From Chloroflexota bacterium (GTDB taxonomy: Bacteria > Chloroflexota > Anaerolineae > CG2-30-64-16): a stretch of 19,677 nt of DNA. Both the position numbers and the translations under genes were made by a program. Shown here in pieces: positions 1 through 6,221 of this stretch; position 1 is the first letter of the stretch; each line of letters opens with the position of its first letter. Below the pieces are notes generated by a model that worked only from the letters and a program-made list of their open reading frames with translations, was not told the DNA's origin and did not search any database. The stretch is taken from contig JAKPQT010000447.1 in assembly GCA_029555885.1 (NCBI GenBank), forward strand, positions 1 through 19,677, read 5' to 3'.

Positions 1-441
1 AGGAACCTCGCCCACAAATGAGATTATATTCGATGCAGTCGAATCGAGTAATACCCAGTAAGCACCTGCAACGGTCAGTGGGAAGTTCGTGCCTGAACCA
101 CCAAATTCAGGATCGATCGTCCAGGCCTGGTACTGTTGACCACCTGCATCCCATTGGGCCACTTGCAGCACTCCACTACCTATAAGCTTCGCCAGACCAT
201 CAGCATCGAAGGTGAAGCCCGCACTCGTGAACTGATTCAAAGCATTGAGCGGCATGGCGATCATATTGTAGTTGTTCGTCGCCGTAGTCAACGCCGGCGC
301 GTCCGGCTCGGCGGCCAGCGGAGCAGCAGCCACCGGGCTGGCGGTCATCGGCGCGCCGGTCCCAGGCAACGCCAACACTGCCAGGGCGCCCAATCCCAGG
401 AGCAGCGCGACGGCGATTATCGTAGACAACACACGTCCCAT
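1..441 (-). CDS. Secreted protein of unknown function, C-terminus beyond left edge
   Basis: Reading leftward from an ATG at 441, the frame stays open for 147 codons to the window edge, so only the N-terminal part is visible. A strong Shine-Dalgarno (AAGGAGGA) precedes the start. Residues 1 to about 30 form a Sec-type signal peptide (MGRVLSTII, then a long Leu/Ala core ending near PGTGAP). An Ala/Pro-rich stretch follows, then a region beginning NNYNMIAMPLN and containing WDAGGQQYQAWTIDP and AGAYWVLLD. That rhythm of short beta strands with aromatic residues resembles beta-sandwich modules of exported Chloroflexota proteins, but I do not recognise a named domain. It has its own consensus promoter (531-560) and so is probably not simply the last gene of the peptide operon upstream of it. 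An exported or cell-surface location is inferred from the signal peptide. Confidence 0.8.
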   Translation of the reverse strand, partial: MGRVLSTIIAVALLLGLGALAVLALPGTGAPMTASPVAAAPLAAEPDAPALTTATNNYNMIAMPLNALNQFTSAGFTFDADGLAKLIGSGVLQVAQWDAGGQQYQAWTIDPEFGGSGTNFPLTVAGAYWVLLDSTASNIISFVGEVP

Positions 442-530
442 TAACAATCCTCCTTAATCAGGCCCTGCGCGTGAGGCTGACGCATATACTGCATGGCCGC
501 CTCTCGGAGAGATGCAACGCAGCAGTAAAA

Positions 531-560
531 ATTATACGCCTGACCTGGCAGCCGTGTCAA
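531..560 (-). promoter_or_regulatory. Consensus sigma-70 promoter for the secreted-protein gene
   Basis: On the minus strand, TTGACA (560-555) and TATAAT (536-531) are separated by 18 bases. Both hexamers are perfect matches to the consensus. The predicted transcript start is near 524, leaving a leader of about 80 bases before the ATG at 441. Confidence 0.75.
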
Positions 561-592
561 ACGAACCTGACCCCAAGTTCCGCATTAAGCGA

Positions 593-625
593 CATGGGCC
601 GGCGCGTCCACCGTCTCGGCCCATG
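593..625 (-). terminator. Weak hairpin after the small peptide gene
   Basis: CATGGGCC (593-600) pairs with GGCCCATG (618-625) around a 17-base loop. It lies between the stop of the 42-residue peptide gene and the promoter of the secreted-protein gene. There is no T-tract, so it may be an mRNA-end stabiliser rather than an intrinsic terminator. Confidence 0.3.
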
Positions 626-659
626 GTGCAGCGGATGGGATACGGTCGCGGTCGAAGCG

Positions 660-788
660 TCACTTGGTGCCTGTCAGGTCCAGCGGATCGGGAATGCCGA
701 CGGGTGTGCCGGCTCGAACTTCGAGCTCGGTCTCATAGACGACGGCCGGCTGCTCATAGGGCTTGCGTTCCTGGGTTACCTGCTCCAT
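660..788 (-). CDS. RiPP precursor peptide, lasso-like (42 aa)
   Basis: The frame opens with ATG at 788, five bases after a perfect AGGAGG (799-794), and ends with TGA at 662-660. The product is 42 residues. The N-terminal part (1-25) is charged and contains YEQPAVV at 11-17. This matches the YxxPxL/V leader motif bound by PqqD-like B1 proteins of lasso peptide systems. The C-terminal part from residue 26 is AGTPVGIPDPLDLTGTK. Asp34 is the ninth residue counted from Ala26 and the eighth from Gly27, the spacing needed for a macrolactam ring. There is no Cys. From memory, the distance from the leader Tyr to the core and the Pro-Asp at the ring closure match paeninodin-type precursors, but position -2 is Val rather than the usual Thr. 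The gene follows genes for a PqqD-like protein and an HprK-like kinase on the same strand. The existence of the gene is well supported; its class is inferred. Confidence 0.75.
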   Translation of the reverse strand: MEQVTQERKPYEQPAVVYETELEVRAGTPVGIPDPLDLTGTK

Positions 789-827
789 TATTGCCTCCTC
801 ATGAATTGGCGACTCTGATATTGGACC

Positions 828-848
828 AGCGAGCGTCCGGCGCTCACT
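828..848 (-). promoter_or_regulatory. Imperfect hairpin between pqqD-like gene and peptide gene
   Basis: GAGCG (831-835) pairs with CGCTC (841-845) around TCCGG, and the stem extends past one mismatch to 828/848. It sits in the 84-base gap before the peptide gene, so it could be an mRNA processing or partial attenuation site. That role is inference only. Confidence 0.25.
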
Positions 849-872
849 CGGTGTCGGTGAAAAGATGCGAGC

Positions 873-1139
873 CTAGTTCAGTAGGCCACGCCCGGAAAGA
901 TCACGGCAGAACGCCAGGGCGTCCGACTCCGCCTGCGACAATTCCACCTCGTACTCCTGCGCCAGCAGCCGAGCCATTGCGCCGATCGAATGCTGGCCGT
1001 CGGCCAACTCCCAGATACGAGCGCCAACGCCGTTGAGCACCCGCACCTTGCCCTGGGCGGGATGGATCAGCACTGCCTCGCCGTCCAGCAGACGGCTGAC
1101 GACACCGGGCGCCCGGCATGGCGTATCGCTAAGTTGCAC
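873..1139 (-). CDS. PqqD family RiPP recognition protein (lasso B1-like)
   Basis: This 88-residue protein has the PqqD-type winged-helix fold signature. A short strand region (VSRLLDGEAVLIHP, 14-27) is followed by the family hallmark VLNGVGARIWELADG (34-48), then helices carrying the usual acidic residues and a final GRGLLN. PqqD-like proteins (RiPP recognition elements) bind leader peptides of ribosomally made peptides and deliver them to modifying enzymes. Here the start is GTG at 1139, seven bases after AGGTGA and only six bases after the stop of the HprK-like gene, so the two are almost certainly cotranscribed. The 42-residue peptide with a YxxP leader lies 84 bases downstream and is the obvious partner. 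Discrete proteins of this size occur in lasso clusters (B1) and in HPr-rel-A type systems; the sequence alone does not choose between them. Confidence 0.85.
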   Translation of the reverse strand: MQLSDTPCRAPGVVSRLLDGEAVLIHPAQGKVRVLNGVGARIWELADGQHSIGAMARLLAQEYEVELSQAESDALAFCRDLSGRGLLN

Positions 1140-1145
1140 GGTCTC

Positions 1146-1988
1146 TCACCTGATGAGCTGCCAGAAGCCGGGATCCTTACGAAAGTGCAACGCGGCTGGC
1201 GGGACCGCCCGCGCTAAAGTGCGGCAGCGGCCCACCAGCTCCGGCAGGTCAACTGCAATACCATTGACCACCGGGCAGTTCGCCACCAATTCAGCGACGG
1301 CCACCGGCAGCGACAACGCTTCCAGATAGACGTCGGGGTCCTGCACCAGCTTATAGATTCCGGTCAAAGGGCCACTGTGCGCACTGCACCGTACGTCTGC
1401 GCCCCTGGCGTCTAGATTCCAGAACGGTGTGCCATAGGCCTGCCAACCGCCTGGCGTAGGTCGGAGAAGGATGAGGTCATCGCCCAGCGCCATCGCCTCC
1501 TGTGAAAGCGCAACTACAGTTGACTTGCCACTGCCGCTCTGACCGATGAACAAATACACCGCGCCGCCCATCTGAAGGCCGGCGGCATGGACAAGCAGCC
1601 CGCCCGCATGATGGGCCAGCAGCGCGCAAGCAATACGCAGAAAATACTCCAGTTCACTGAAGGCGACCGGGCCGTAATACTGCAATTGTGCTTGCCGATC
1701 ACTCAATGCAATTCTACCATGAATTCCTGCCGCGTCAAGTAGGTAGATGCCCCCAATAGCGCGAAGCGGTGCCTGCAACAGGGCGCGTCCGCGCTCGAAC
1801 TCCGCCGGGATCGTGCCTGCTGCGGCAGCCCGTTCGCCATCCGCGGGCCGCACTTCGACCGTCAGGTCTGCGGCGGCAGCAGGCGAGACCACGAACGCGG
1901 CGTAACGCTCGGCGGCCTGCGCCGCCAACTCAACAGACGCACCGATCAGGCGGATGTGCCACCCGGCCAGGTTCAGCCACAGGGTCAT
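1146..1988 (-). CDS. HPr kinase-like (HprK-related) ATPase of a peptide-modification cassette
   Basis: This 280-residue protein is related to the C-terminal catalytic domain of HPr kinase/phosphorylase. It has a conserved LLVHAAGL strand (131-138, His134), a P-loop GQSGSGKST (149-157), an acidic pair LGDDLILL (169-175, Asp170/Asp171), AYGTPFWN (184-191) and a C-terminal LHFRKDPGFW (267-276) typical of these small kinases. The N-terminal 110 residues are a divergent strand-rich domain. There is no PTS HPr protein nearby, so carbon-catabolite control is unlikely. In lasso clusters of the paeninodin type, a kinase of this family phosphorylates the C-terminal residue of the peptide. The gene opens a minus-strand set with the PqqD-like protein (6-base gap) and the small peptide gene. 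A promoter -10 lies six bases before the ATG and no Shine-Dalgarno is visible. Family assignment is firm; the substrate is inferred. Confidence 0.85.
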   Translation of the reverse strand: MTLWLNLAGWHIRLIGASVELAAQAAERYAAFVVSPAAAADLTVEVRPADGERAAAAGTIPAEFERGRALLQAPLRAIGGIYLLDAAGIHGRIALSDRQAQLQYYGPVAFSELEYFLRIACALLAHHAGGLLVHAAGLQMGGAVYLFIGQSGSGKSTVVALSQEAMALGDDLILLRPTPGGWQAYGTPFWNLDARGADVRCSAHSGPLTGIYKLVQDPDVYLEALSLPVAVAELVANCPVVNGIAVDLPELVGRCRTLARAVPPAALHFRKDPGFWQLIR

Positions 1989-1994
1989 GGCTCG

Positions 1995-2023
1995 ATTCTA
2001 GCACAGGCCATGCATCAGGACAA
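1995..2023 (-). promoter_or_regulatory. Promoter for the HprK-like/PqqD/peptide set, probably leaderless
   Basis: On the minus strand, TTGTCC (2023-2018), a 17-base spacer and extended -10 TGCTAGAAT (TAGAAT at 2000-1995) are followed by only six bases before the ATG at 1988. The expected transcript start falls at or next to the start codon. Confidence 0.6.
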
Positions 2024-2042
2024 TGCTGGGTCAGCGCGCGCC

Positions 2043-2071
2043 TTGCGCAGACCGCCGCCCCGCGCTAGAAT
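2043..2071 (+). promoter_or_regulatory. Promoter for the membrane protein/sugar kinase pair
   Basis: TTGCGC (2043-2048), a 17-base spacer and TAGAAT (2066-2071) predict a start near 2078, about 29 bases before the ATG at 2107. The leader carries a Shine-Dalgarno GGGGGAG at 2093-2099. It is back-to-back with the promoter of the leftward peptide set. Confidence 0.6.
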
Positions 2072-2106
2072 AGACTCACTGACGAAATCCACGGGGGAGC
2101 GCCCAT

Positions 2107-2538
2107 ATGACGGTTGCCATCGAATCGGTGCTGTTCTTGCTGGCGGGCATCGCACTCGCCATCGTCGTCACCCGTGTGCTGAGCCGGGGCATGGAACCGC
2201 CCCCTGCGACGGGTGCGGCTGCCGTCCAGCTCGTGCGCACCGCGCGCACCGCCGATGGCCGGGAGGAAACGCGCCTCACGGTCAACGACCAGGTCATCGT
2301 CGCTGCAAGCAACGACGGCGTCCGGCTGGCCGAGTACGCGGACGAGGTAGAGCAGCTCGAAGCGGTCGCCGCGCGGCTGGCCCGCGCGCTGGGCAGCAGC
2401 GTGCAGTTCGTGCGGCTCAGCGCGGGCGCGGAGATGGCGGAGGGCATTGCCATGCGCACGCTGCCCCGCACGACCGATGAGGAAGCCGAAGACCGCTCAT
2501 CCCGCCGGCCGCGCCACACCAATACAGGAGCCAGCTAA
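2107..2538 (+). CDS. Small membrane-anchored protein of unknown function
   Basis: I do not recognise this 143-residue protein. Residues 5-24 (IESVLFLLAGIALAIVVTRV) form one membrane segment near the N-terminus. A cytoplasmic or outside domain follows, with a short beta-like part (VQLVRTARTADG, TRLTVNDQVIVAA), a helical part rich in Glu and Ala (EVEQLEAVAARLARALG) and a polar, Arg-rich tail. The start is supported by GGGGGAG eight bases upstream and by a promoter at 2043-2071. The stop TAA is directly followed by the ATG of the sugar kinase gene, so the two are translated from one mRNA. Nothing in the sequence ties its function to sugar metabolism. Confidence 0.75.
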   Translation: MTVAIESVLFLLAGIALAIVVTRVLSRGMEPPPATGAAAVQLVRTARTADGREETRLTVNDQVIVAASNDGVRLAEYADEVEQLEAVAARLARALGSSVQFVRLSAGAEMAEGIAMRTLPRTTDEEAEDRSSRRPRHTNTGAS

Positions 2539-3495
2539 ATGTTCGACGTCATCGCGTGCGGAGAGCTGCTCATCGATTTCGTCTCGACCGAGACCGGCGT
2601 CACGCTGGCAGAGGCCCCGGCCTTCAAGAAGGCCGCGGGTGGCGCGCCGGCCAACGTTGCGGTGGGCGTGGCACGGCTGGGGTATCGGGCCGGGTTCCTC
2701 GGCCAGGTGGGCGAAGATGACTTCGGTCACTTCCTGGCCGCGACGCTGTCCGCTGCGGGCGTGGACACCGCGGGGCTGCGCTTCTCGCCGGAGGCGCGCA
2801 CTGCGCTGGCCTTTGTCTCGCTGCGCGCAGATGGCGAACGGAGCTTCATGTTCTACCGCCATCCCAGCGCAGACATGCTGTGGCGGCCTGAGGATGTCGA
2901 TGCGGCCTATGCCGCGTCCGCGCGCATCTTCCACTACGGCTCGATTTCGCTCATCGGTGAGCCCAGCCGCAGCGCGACGCTGGCCGCGCTGAACCTGGCG
3001 CGGGAGGCCGGTGCGCTCATCTCCTATGACCCAAATCTGCGGCTGGCGCTTTGGCCGTCTGCGGCGGCGGCGCGGGAGGGCATCCTGGCCGGCTGGCGGC
3101 ACGCCGACCTCGCCAAAATCAGTGAGGAGGAATTGACTTTCCTGACGGGCGAAACCGACCTGGCAGCGGGTGCGCGGGCGCTCTGGCACGACGGGCTCAA
3201 GCTGCTCGTGGTCACGTGCGGCGCGGGCGGCTGCGAGTACTTCACGCCGGCCGGCCACGGCCAGGTCGCGGGATTCCCCGTGTCCGTGGTGGACACGACC
3301 GGCGCAGGCGATGGGTTCGTGGCCGGGCTGCTATCCGGCCTGCTGGATCACGGCCTGCAGTGGGACGACGCTACGCTGCAACACGCGCTGCGGTTGGGGT
3401 GTGCGGTCGGCGCGCTGGCCTGCACGGAGCGCGGCGCGATTCCGGCGCTCCCCACGCGGGCAGCGGTGGACGCGTTTTTGGCAGCACGGAAGTGA
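2539..3495 (+). CDS. PfkB family sugar kinase, probably fructokinase
   Basis: This 318-residue ribokinase/PfkB fold enzyme transfers phosphate from ATP to a sugar. Signature 1 is GGAPANVAVGVARLG (34-48). Signature 2 is DTTGAGDGF (252-260), with Asp258 as the catalytic base and the preceding GAG forming the anion hole. The start MFDVIACGELLIDF and the ISYDPNLRLALWPS stretch (161-174) resemble bacterial fructokinases more than ribokinases or adenosine kinases. The length is normal for the family. An AGGAG lies just before the ATG, which directly abuts the stop of the upstream membrane protein gene. A 17-bp stem hairpin follows the stop. Fructose as substrate is inferred from overall similarity; other sugars such as 2-keto-3-deoxygluconate are possible. 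Confidence 0.9.
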   Translation: MFDVIACGELLIDFVSTETGVTLAEAPAFKKAAGGAPANVAVGVARLGYRAGFLGQVGEDDFGHFLAATLSAAGVDTAGLRFSPEARTALAFVSLRADGERSFMFYRHPSADMLWRPEDVDAAYAASARIFHYGSISLIGEPSRSATLAALNLAREAGALISYDPNLRLALWPSAAAAREGILAGWRHADLAKISEEELTFLTGETDLAAGARALWHDGLKLLVVTCGAGGCEYFTPAGHGQVAGFPVSVVDTTGAGDGFVAGLLSGLLDHGLQWDDATLQHALRLGCAVGALACTERGAIPALPTRAAVDAFLAARK

Positions 3496-3500
3496 CATTT

Positions 3501-3537
3501 CCTCACCCCGTGCGGCCTCCGGCCGCACGGGGTGAGG
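3501..3537. terminator. Perfect 17-bp hairpin between convergent genes
   Basis: An uninterrupted 17-base arm (3501-3517) pairs with 3521-3537 around a TCC loop. It sits between the converging sugar kinase and protease genes, and its right arm nearly touches the protease stop codon (3538-3540). T-tracts are poor on both sides, but position and stability suggest a two-way terminator. Confidence 0.6.
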
Positions 3538-4734
3538 TTATTGCCTCTGCAGCGATTCGGGCGTGTCTTCCAACACTGCCTGGATCGTCATCTCCTCCCC
3601 GTCGCGCACCACGCGCAGCACGACCGTCTGGCCGATCTCGGTTGCCTCGTCCAGGTATGCGTTCAGGTCCTCCCAGGCGCGCAGCGGCCGGTCATCGATA
3701 GCCGTGATGATGTCGCCGCCCACGAAATAGCGTCGGTTGCCCAGGATGACCTCATCGGTCGCGCTGCGGATGCCGGCCTTGTCCGCCGGGCTGTTGCGAT
3801 AGAGCCGCGCCACCAGCAGGCCCGACTCAACCGGCAGGTCGAGCGCCTGTGCCAGCGCCGGGCTGATTTCGTAGCCCAGTTCCTCGAGGCCCAGCCAGGG
3901 ATGCGGGTAGCGGCCCTCTGTGATCAGCGCAGGAACGACCCGCCGCACCTTGTCCACCGGAATCGCCAGCCCGACGCCCGCGGATGTGCCGGTCGGGGAG
4001 TAGATGGCGGAGTTGACGCCGATCAACCGGCCGTGGAAATCGAGCAGCGGCCCGCCGGAGTTGCCCCTGTTGATGGACGCGTCCGTCTGGATGACCCCGC
4101 GCAGCACCGAGTTCTGCGTCTCGATGGTGCGGTTCACCGCGCTGACGATGCCCTCGGTCATCGTGCGCTCGAACTGGCCGAACGGATTCCCGATGGCAAT
4201 CGCCGTCTGCCCGACCCGCAGCTCGGCGGAGGAGCCGACCTCCAGCGGGAGGACGCCCGCGGGCACAGACTCCACCTTCAAGACAGCGAGATCGTTCATC
4301 GAGTCCGCGCCTACCACCTCCGCGGGCAAGGCCAGTTCCTCACCGAAGGCGACTTCGATGCGCCGCGCGCCCTGAATGACATGATAGTTCGTCACGATGT
4401 GACCCTGGTCATCCCACAAGAAGCCGGAGCCGCTGCCCTCCTCCGGGTACTCGCCCCAGAAGAACCCCGACCGCAGCACCTGCGTGGTGATGTTGACCAC
4501 GGCCGGCGCGGCCCGTTCGTAGATCGCGATGCGGCGGGCCTCCACGCTGTCAGCCGAATCGACCGCAGCCGCGGGCGCTGCACCGGTGGTCGGCGCGGGC
4601 GCGGGCGTCGGCGTTGCCACAACGATGACCACCTGCGGCGTGGCAGGGGGAGCTGTGACCAGTTCCGGCAGCGTACACCCGCTCAGGGAGACGAGCAGCG
4701 CCAGGCTCAACAGGACAACCGAAATCTTTTTCAT
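3538..4734 (-). CDS. HtrA/DegP-like serine protease lipoprotein with PDZ domain (copy 1)
   Basis: This trypsin-like (S1C) protease is exported to the cell envelope, where the family degrades or refolds damaged proteins. I place the start at ATG 4734 (398 residues). The sequence MKKISVVLLSLALLVSLSGC then forms a clean lipoprotein signal with lipobox Cys20, and GGAAG lies upstream; a longer frame to 4848 would bury this signal. A Thr/Pro/Ala linker (25-60) is followed by the protease domain with His118 (TNYHV), Asp148 (NDLAV) and Ser226 (RGNSGGPL), so the triad is intact. One PDZ domain occupies about 280-390 (VGGDIITAIDDRPL). The family usually has Pro where Arg223 precedes GNSGG. It is a paralogue of the next gene on the same strand but lies beyond a terminator from it. 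Confidence 0.9.
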   Translation of the reverse strand: MKKISVVLLSLALLVSLSGCTLPELVTAPPATPQVVIVVATPTPAPAPTTGAAPAAAVDSADSVEARRIAIYERAAPAVVNITTQVLRSGFFWGEYPEEGSGSGFLWDDQGHIVTNYHVIQGARRIEVAFGEELALPAEVVGADSMNDLAVLKVESVPAGVLPLEVGSSAELRVGQTAIAIGNPFGQFERTMTEGIVSAVNRTIETQNSVLRGVIQTDASINRGNSGGPLLDFHGRLIGVNSAIYSPTGTSAGVGLAIPVDKVRRVVPALITEGRYPHPWLGLEELGYEISPALAQALDLPVESGLLVARLYRNSPADKAGIRSATDEVILGNRRYFVGGDIITAIDDRPLRAWEDLNAYLDEATEIGQTVVLRVVRDGEEMTIQAVLEDTPESLQRQ

Positions 4735-4770
4735 ATCTTCCGCGTGCTCCCGTCTGATTTGGAAAGGGAT

Positions 4771-4828
4771 CGCCGAGCACCAGCTCGGCGGAGCTCCTGC
4801 CCACGGCGGGCGACCGCAAGGGCCGCCC
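4771..4828. repeat. Two adjacent palindromes, possible dispersed repeat
   Basis: CGCCGAGC/GCTCGGCG (4771-4778 and 4783-4790, loop ACCA) is followed by an imperfect hairpin GGGCGACC..GGCCGCCC (4808-4828). Both lie in the 160-base gap between the two protease genes. The flavour is that of repeats scattered through Chloroflexota genomes, but no second copy is present in this window. Confidence 0.35.
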
Positions 4829-4841
4829 CTACTACACGCTG

Positions 4842-4878
4842 TTAACACAAAAGCCCGGCATCACGCGGATGCCGGGCC
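4842..4878 (-). terminator. Rho-independent terminator after HtrA-like copy 2
   Basis: On the minus strand a 9-bp stem GCCCGGCAT/ATGCCGGGC (4877-4869 with 4861-4853, 7-base loop) is followed by TTTTGTGTTAAC. It lies 17 bases past the stop of the gene at 4895. Confidence 0.75.
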
Positions 4879-4894
4879 ATGAGTTGTCGTCGAA

Positions 4895-6199
4895 CTACTG
4901 GACCCGACGGGCCGGGCGCTCGCCCAGCGTCAGGGTCACGGTCCGCTCGCCTTGACCCGGCCGCAAGATCGTCAGGGTGATTTCATCGCCCGGCGATTTG
5001 TAGCTCTCCAGGTAGACGAGCAGGTCATCGAACTGCTTCACGGCCAGGCCGTCGATGGCCGTAATCAGGTCCCCGCCGCTCTGCAAGTACAGCCCGCCCT
5101 CCAGGCTGACGCCCAGGAGGATATTGGTGTCGCGGTTGCCCGCCCGCAGGCCTGCCTTGTCCGCTGGCCCACCCTGAGCAATCGTCATCAGGTACGCACC
5201 GCGCACGTCACGCGGGAAGCCGAGCGCCTCAGCCCAGGCCGGGCTGTAGGTGTTGCCGCTGATGCCGAGCCACGCGTGCTTGTACTCGCCCCGCTCGATC
5301 AGAGCCGGCACGACCCGCTGCACGATGTTGATCGGGATGGCGAAGCCGACGCCTGAGTTGCTGCGCACCGACGAGCGAATCTGGAAGTTCACCCCGATGA
5401 CCTGGCCCCGGTCGTTCAAGAGCGGCCCGCCGGAGTTGCCCGGATTGATGGCCGCATCCGTCTGGATGGACAGCGGGATGTTGTAGCCGGTCTGCGACTC
5501 GACGCTGCGCCCGATCGCGCTGACGATGCCGGTGGTCATCGTGCCTTGCAGCCCGAACGGGTTGCCGATGGCAATCGCGCGCTGGCCGACCTGGACTTCC
5601 TCCAGCCGTCCCTGCTCGACCGGCGTCACCTGCACCAGGTCAGGGTCGATGCGGACGACCGCGATATCGGAGTCAGGATCGGAGCCCACCAGCTCCGCGG
5701 GCAGCTCGACGCCGTCCGGGAAGGTCACCCGCAGCGCATCCGCGCCCTCGACCACATGGTGGTTCGTGACGATGTGACCCGCAGTGTCCCACACGAAGCC
5801 GGACCCCTGGCCTTCAGGCAGCGTCTCGTCCGTCTCCGTCCCGCCCTGCGCCAGGGTCGTCAGGTTGAGGATGCTGACGACTGACGGACTGACCTTCTGA
5901 TAGATAGCCGTCAGGATCTGCGTCTCGGCATCGGCGCTCGGGTCGATGATGATAGGCTGCGACGGCTGCACAGGCTGCGGGACGGCAGTCGGCTGGACCT
6001 GCTGGGGCGCCGGTTCCTGTGCCCGCTCTTGCCGCTGCGGCACTTCCACGGTGACAATGCGTTCGATCACTCGCGGGGTGCGGGTGGCCGTCGGCTCGGT
6101 GAATATGCGAACCGCGGGGCTGACCAGGCCGCATCCCATCAGGGCCAGACTGACAGCCAACACTGCGACAATCAGCGGAAGAGAGCGGGCACGCTTCAT
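4895..6199 (-). CDS. HtrA/DegP-like serine protease lipoprotein with PDZ domain (copy 2)
   Basis: This 434-residue envelope protease is a paralogue of the neighbouring copy. The N-terminus has Arg/Lys, a hydrophobic run and lipobox LMGC (Cys23). A long disordered Pro/Gln/Thr linker follows (about 35-85). The protease domain has His148 (TNHHVV), Asp178 (DSDIAVV) and Ser256 (PGNSGGPL), all canonical. The PDZ domain lies at about 310-425 (QSGGDLITAIDGLAV). The start ATG is eight bases after AGGAG and 22 bases after the end of the YugP-like gene, so it is probably cotranscribed with that membrane protease. A terminator directly follows. HtrA proteins with a lipid anchor are expected to act at the outer face of the cytoplasmic membrane. 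Substrates cannot be told from sequence. Confidence 0.92.
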   Translation of the reverse strand: MKRARSLPLIVAVLAVSLALMGCGLVSPAVRIFTEPTATRTPRVIERIVTVEVPQRQERAQEPAPQQVQPTAVPQPVQPSQPIIIDPSADAETQILTAIYQKVSPSVVSILNLTTLAQGGTETDETLPEGQGSGFVWDTAGHIVTNHHVVEGADALRVTFPDGVELPAELVGSDPDSDIAVVRIDPDLVQVTPVEQGRLEEVQVGQRAIAIGNPFGLQGTMTTGIVSAIGRSVESQTGYNIPLSIQTDAAINPGNSGGPLLNDRGQVIGVNFQIRSSVRSNSGVGFAIPINIVQRVVPALIERGEYKHAWLGISGNTYSPAWAEALGFPRDVRGAYLMTIAQGGPADKAGLRAGNRDTNILLGVSLEGGLYLQSGGDLITAIDGLAVKQFDDLLVYLESYKSPGDEITLTILRPGQGERTVTLTLGERPARRVQ

Positions 6200-6221
6200 A
6201 GGTCTTACTCCTGTCCTGTGC

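Noticed and set aside
471..818. Plus-strand frame covering the peptide gene region
   Set aside because: It has no ribosome binding site and no recognisable domain, and overlaps the well-supported small gene and promoter on the other strand.
1146..1988. True HPr kinase/phosphorylase of carbon catabolite control
   Set aside because: The N-terminal domain differs, no HPr gene is near, and its partners are a PqqD-like protein and a small peptide.
3532..4845. Plus-strand open frame of about 437 codons opposite HtrA-like copy 1
   Set aside because: It mirrors the protease gene, has no family motifs and has an Arg/Asp/His-rich composition typical of antisense frames.
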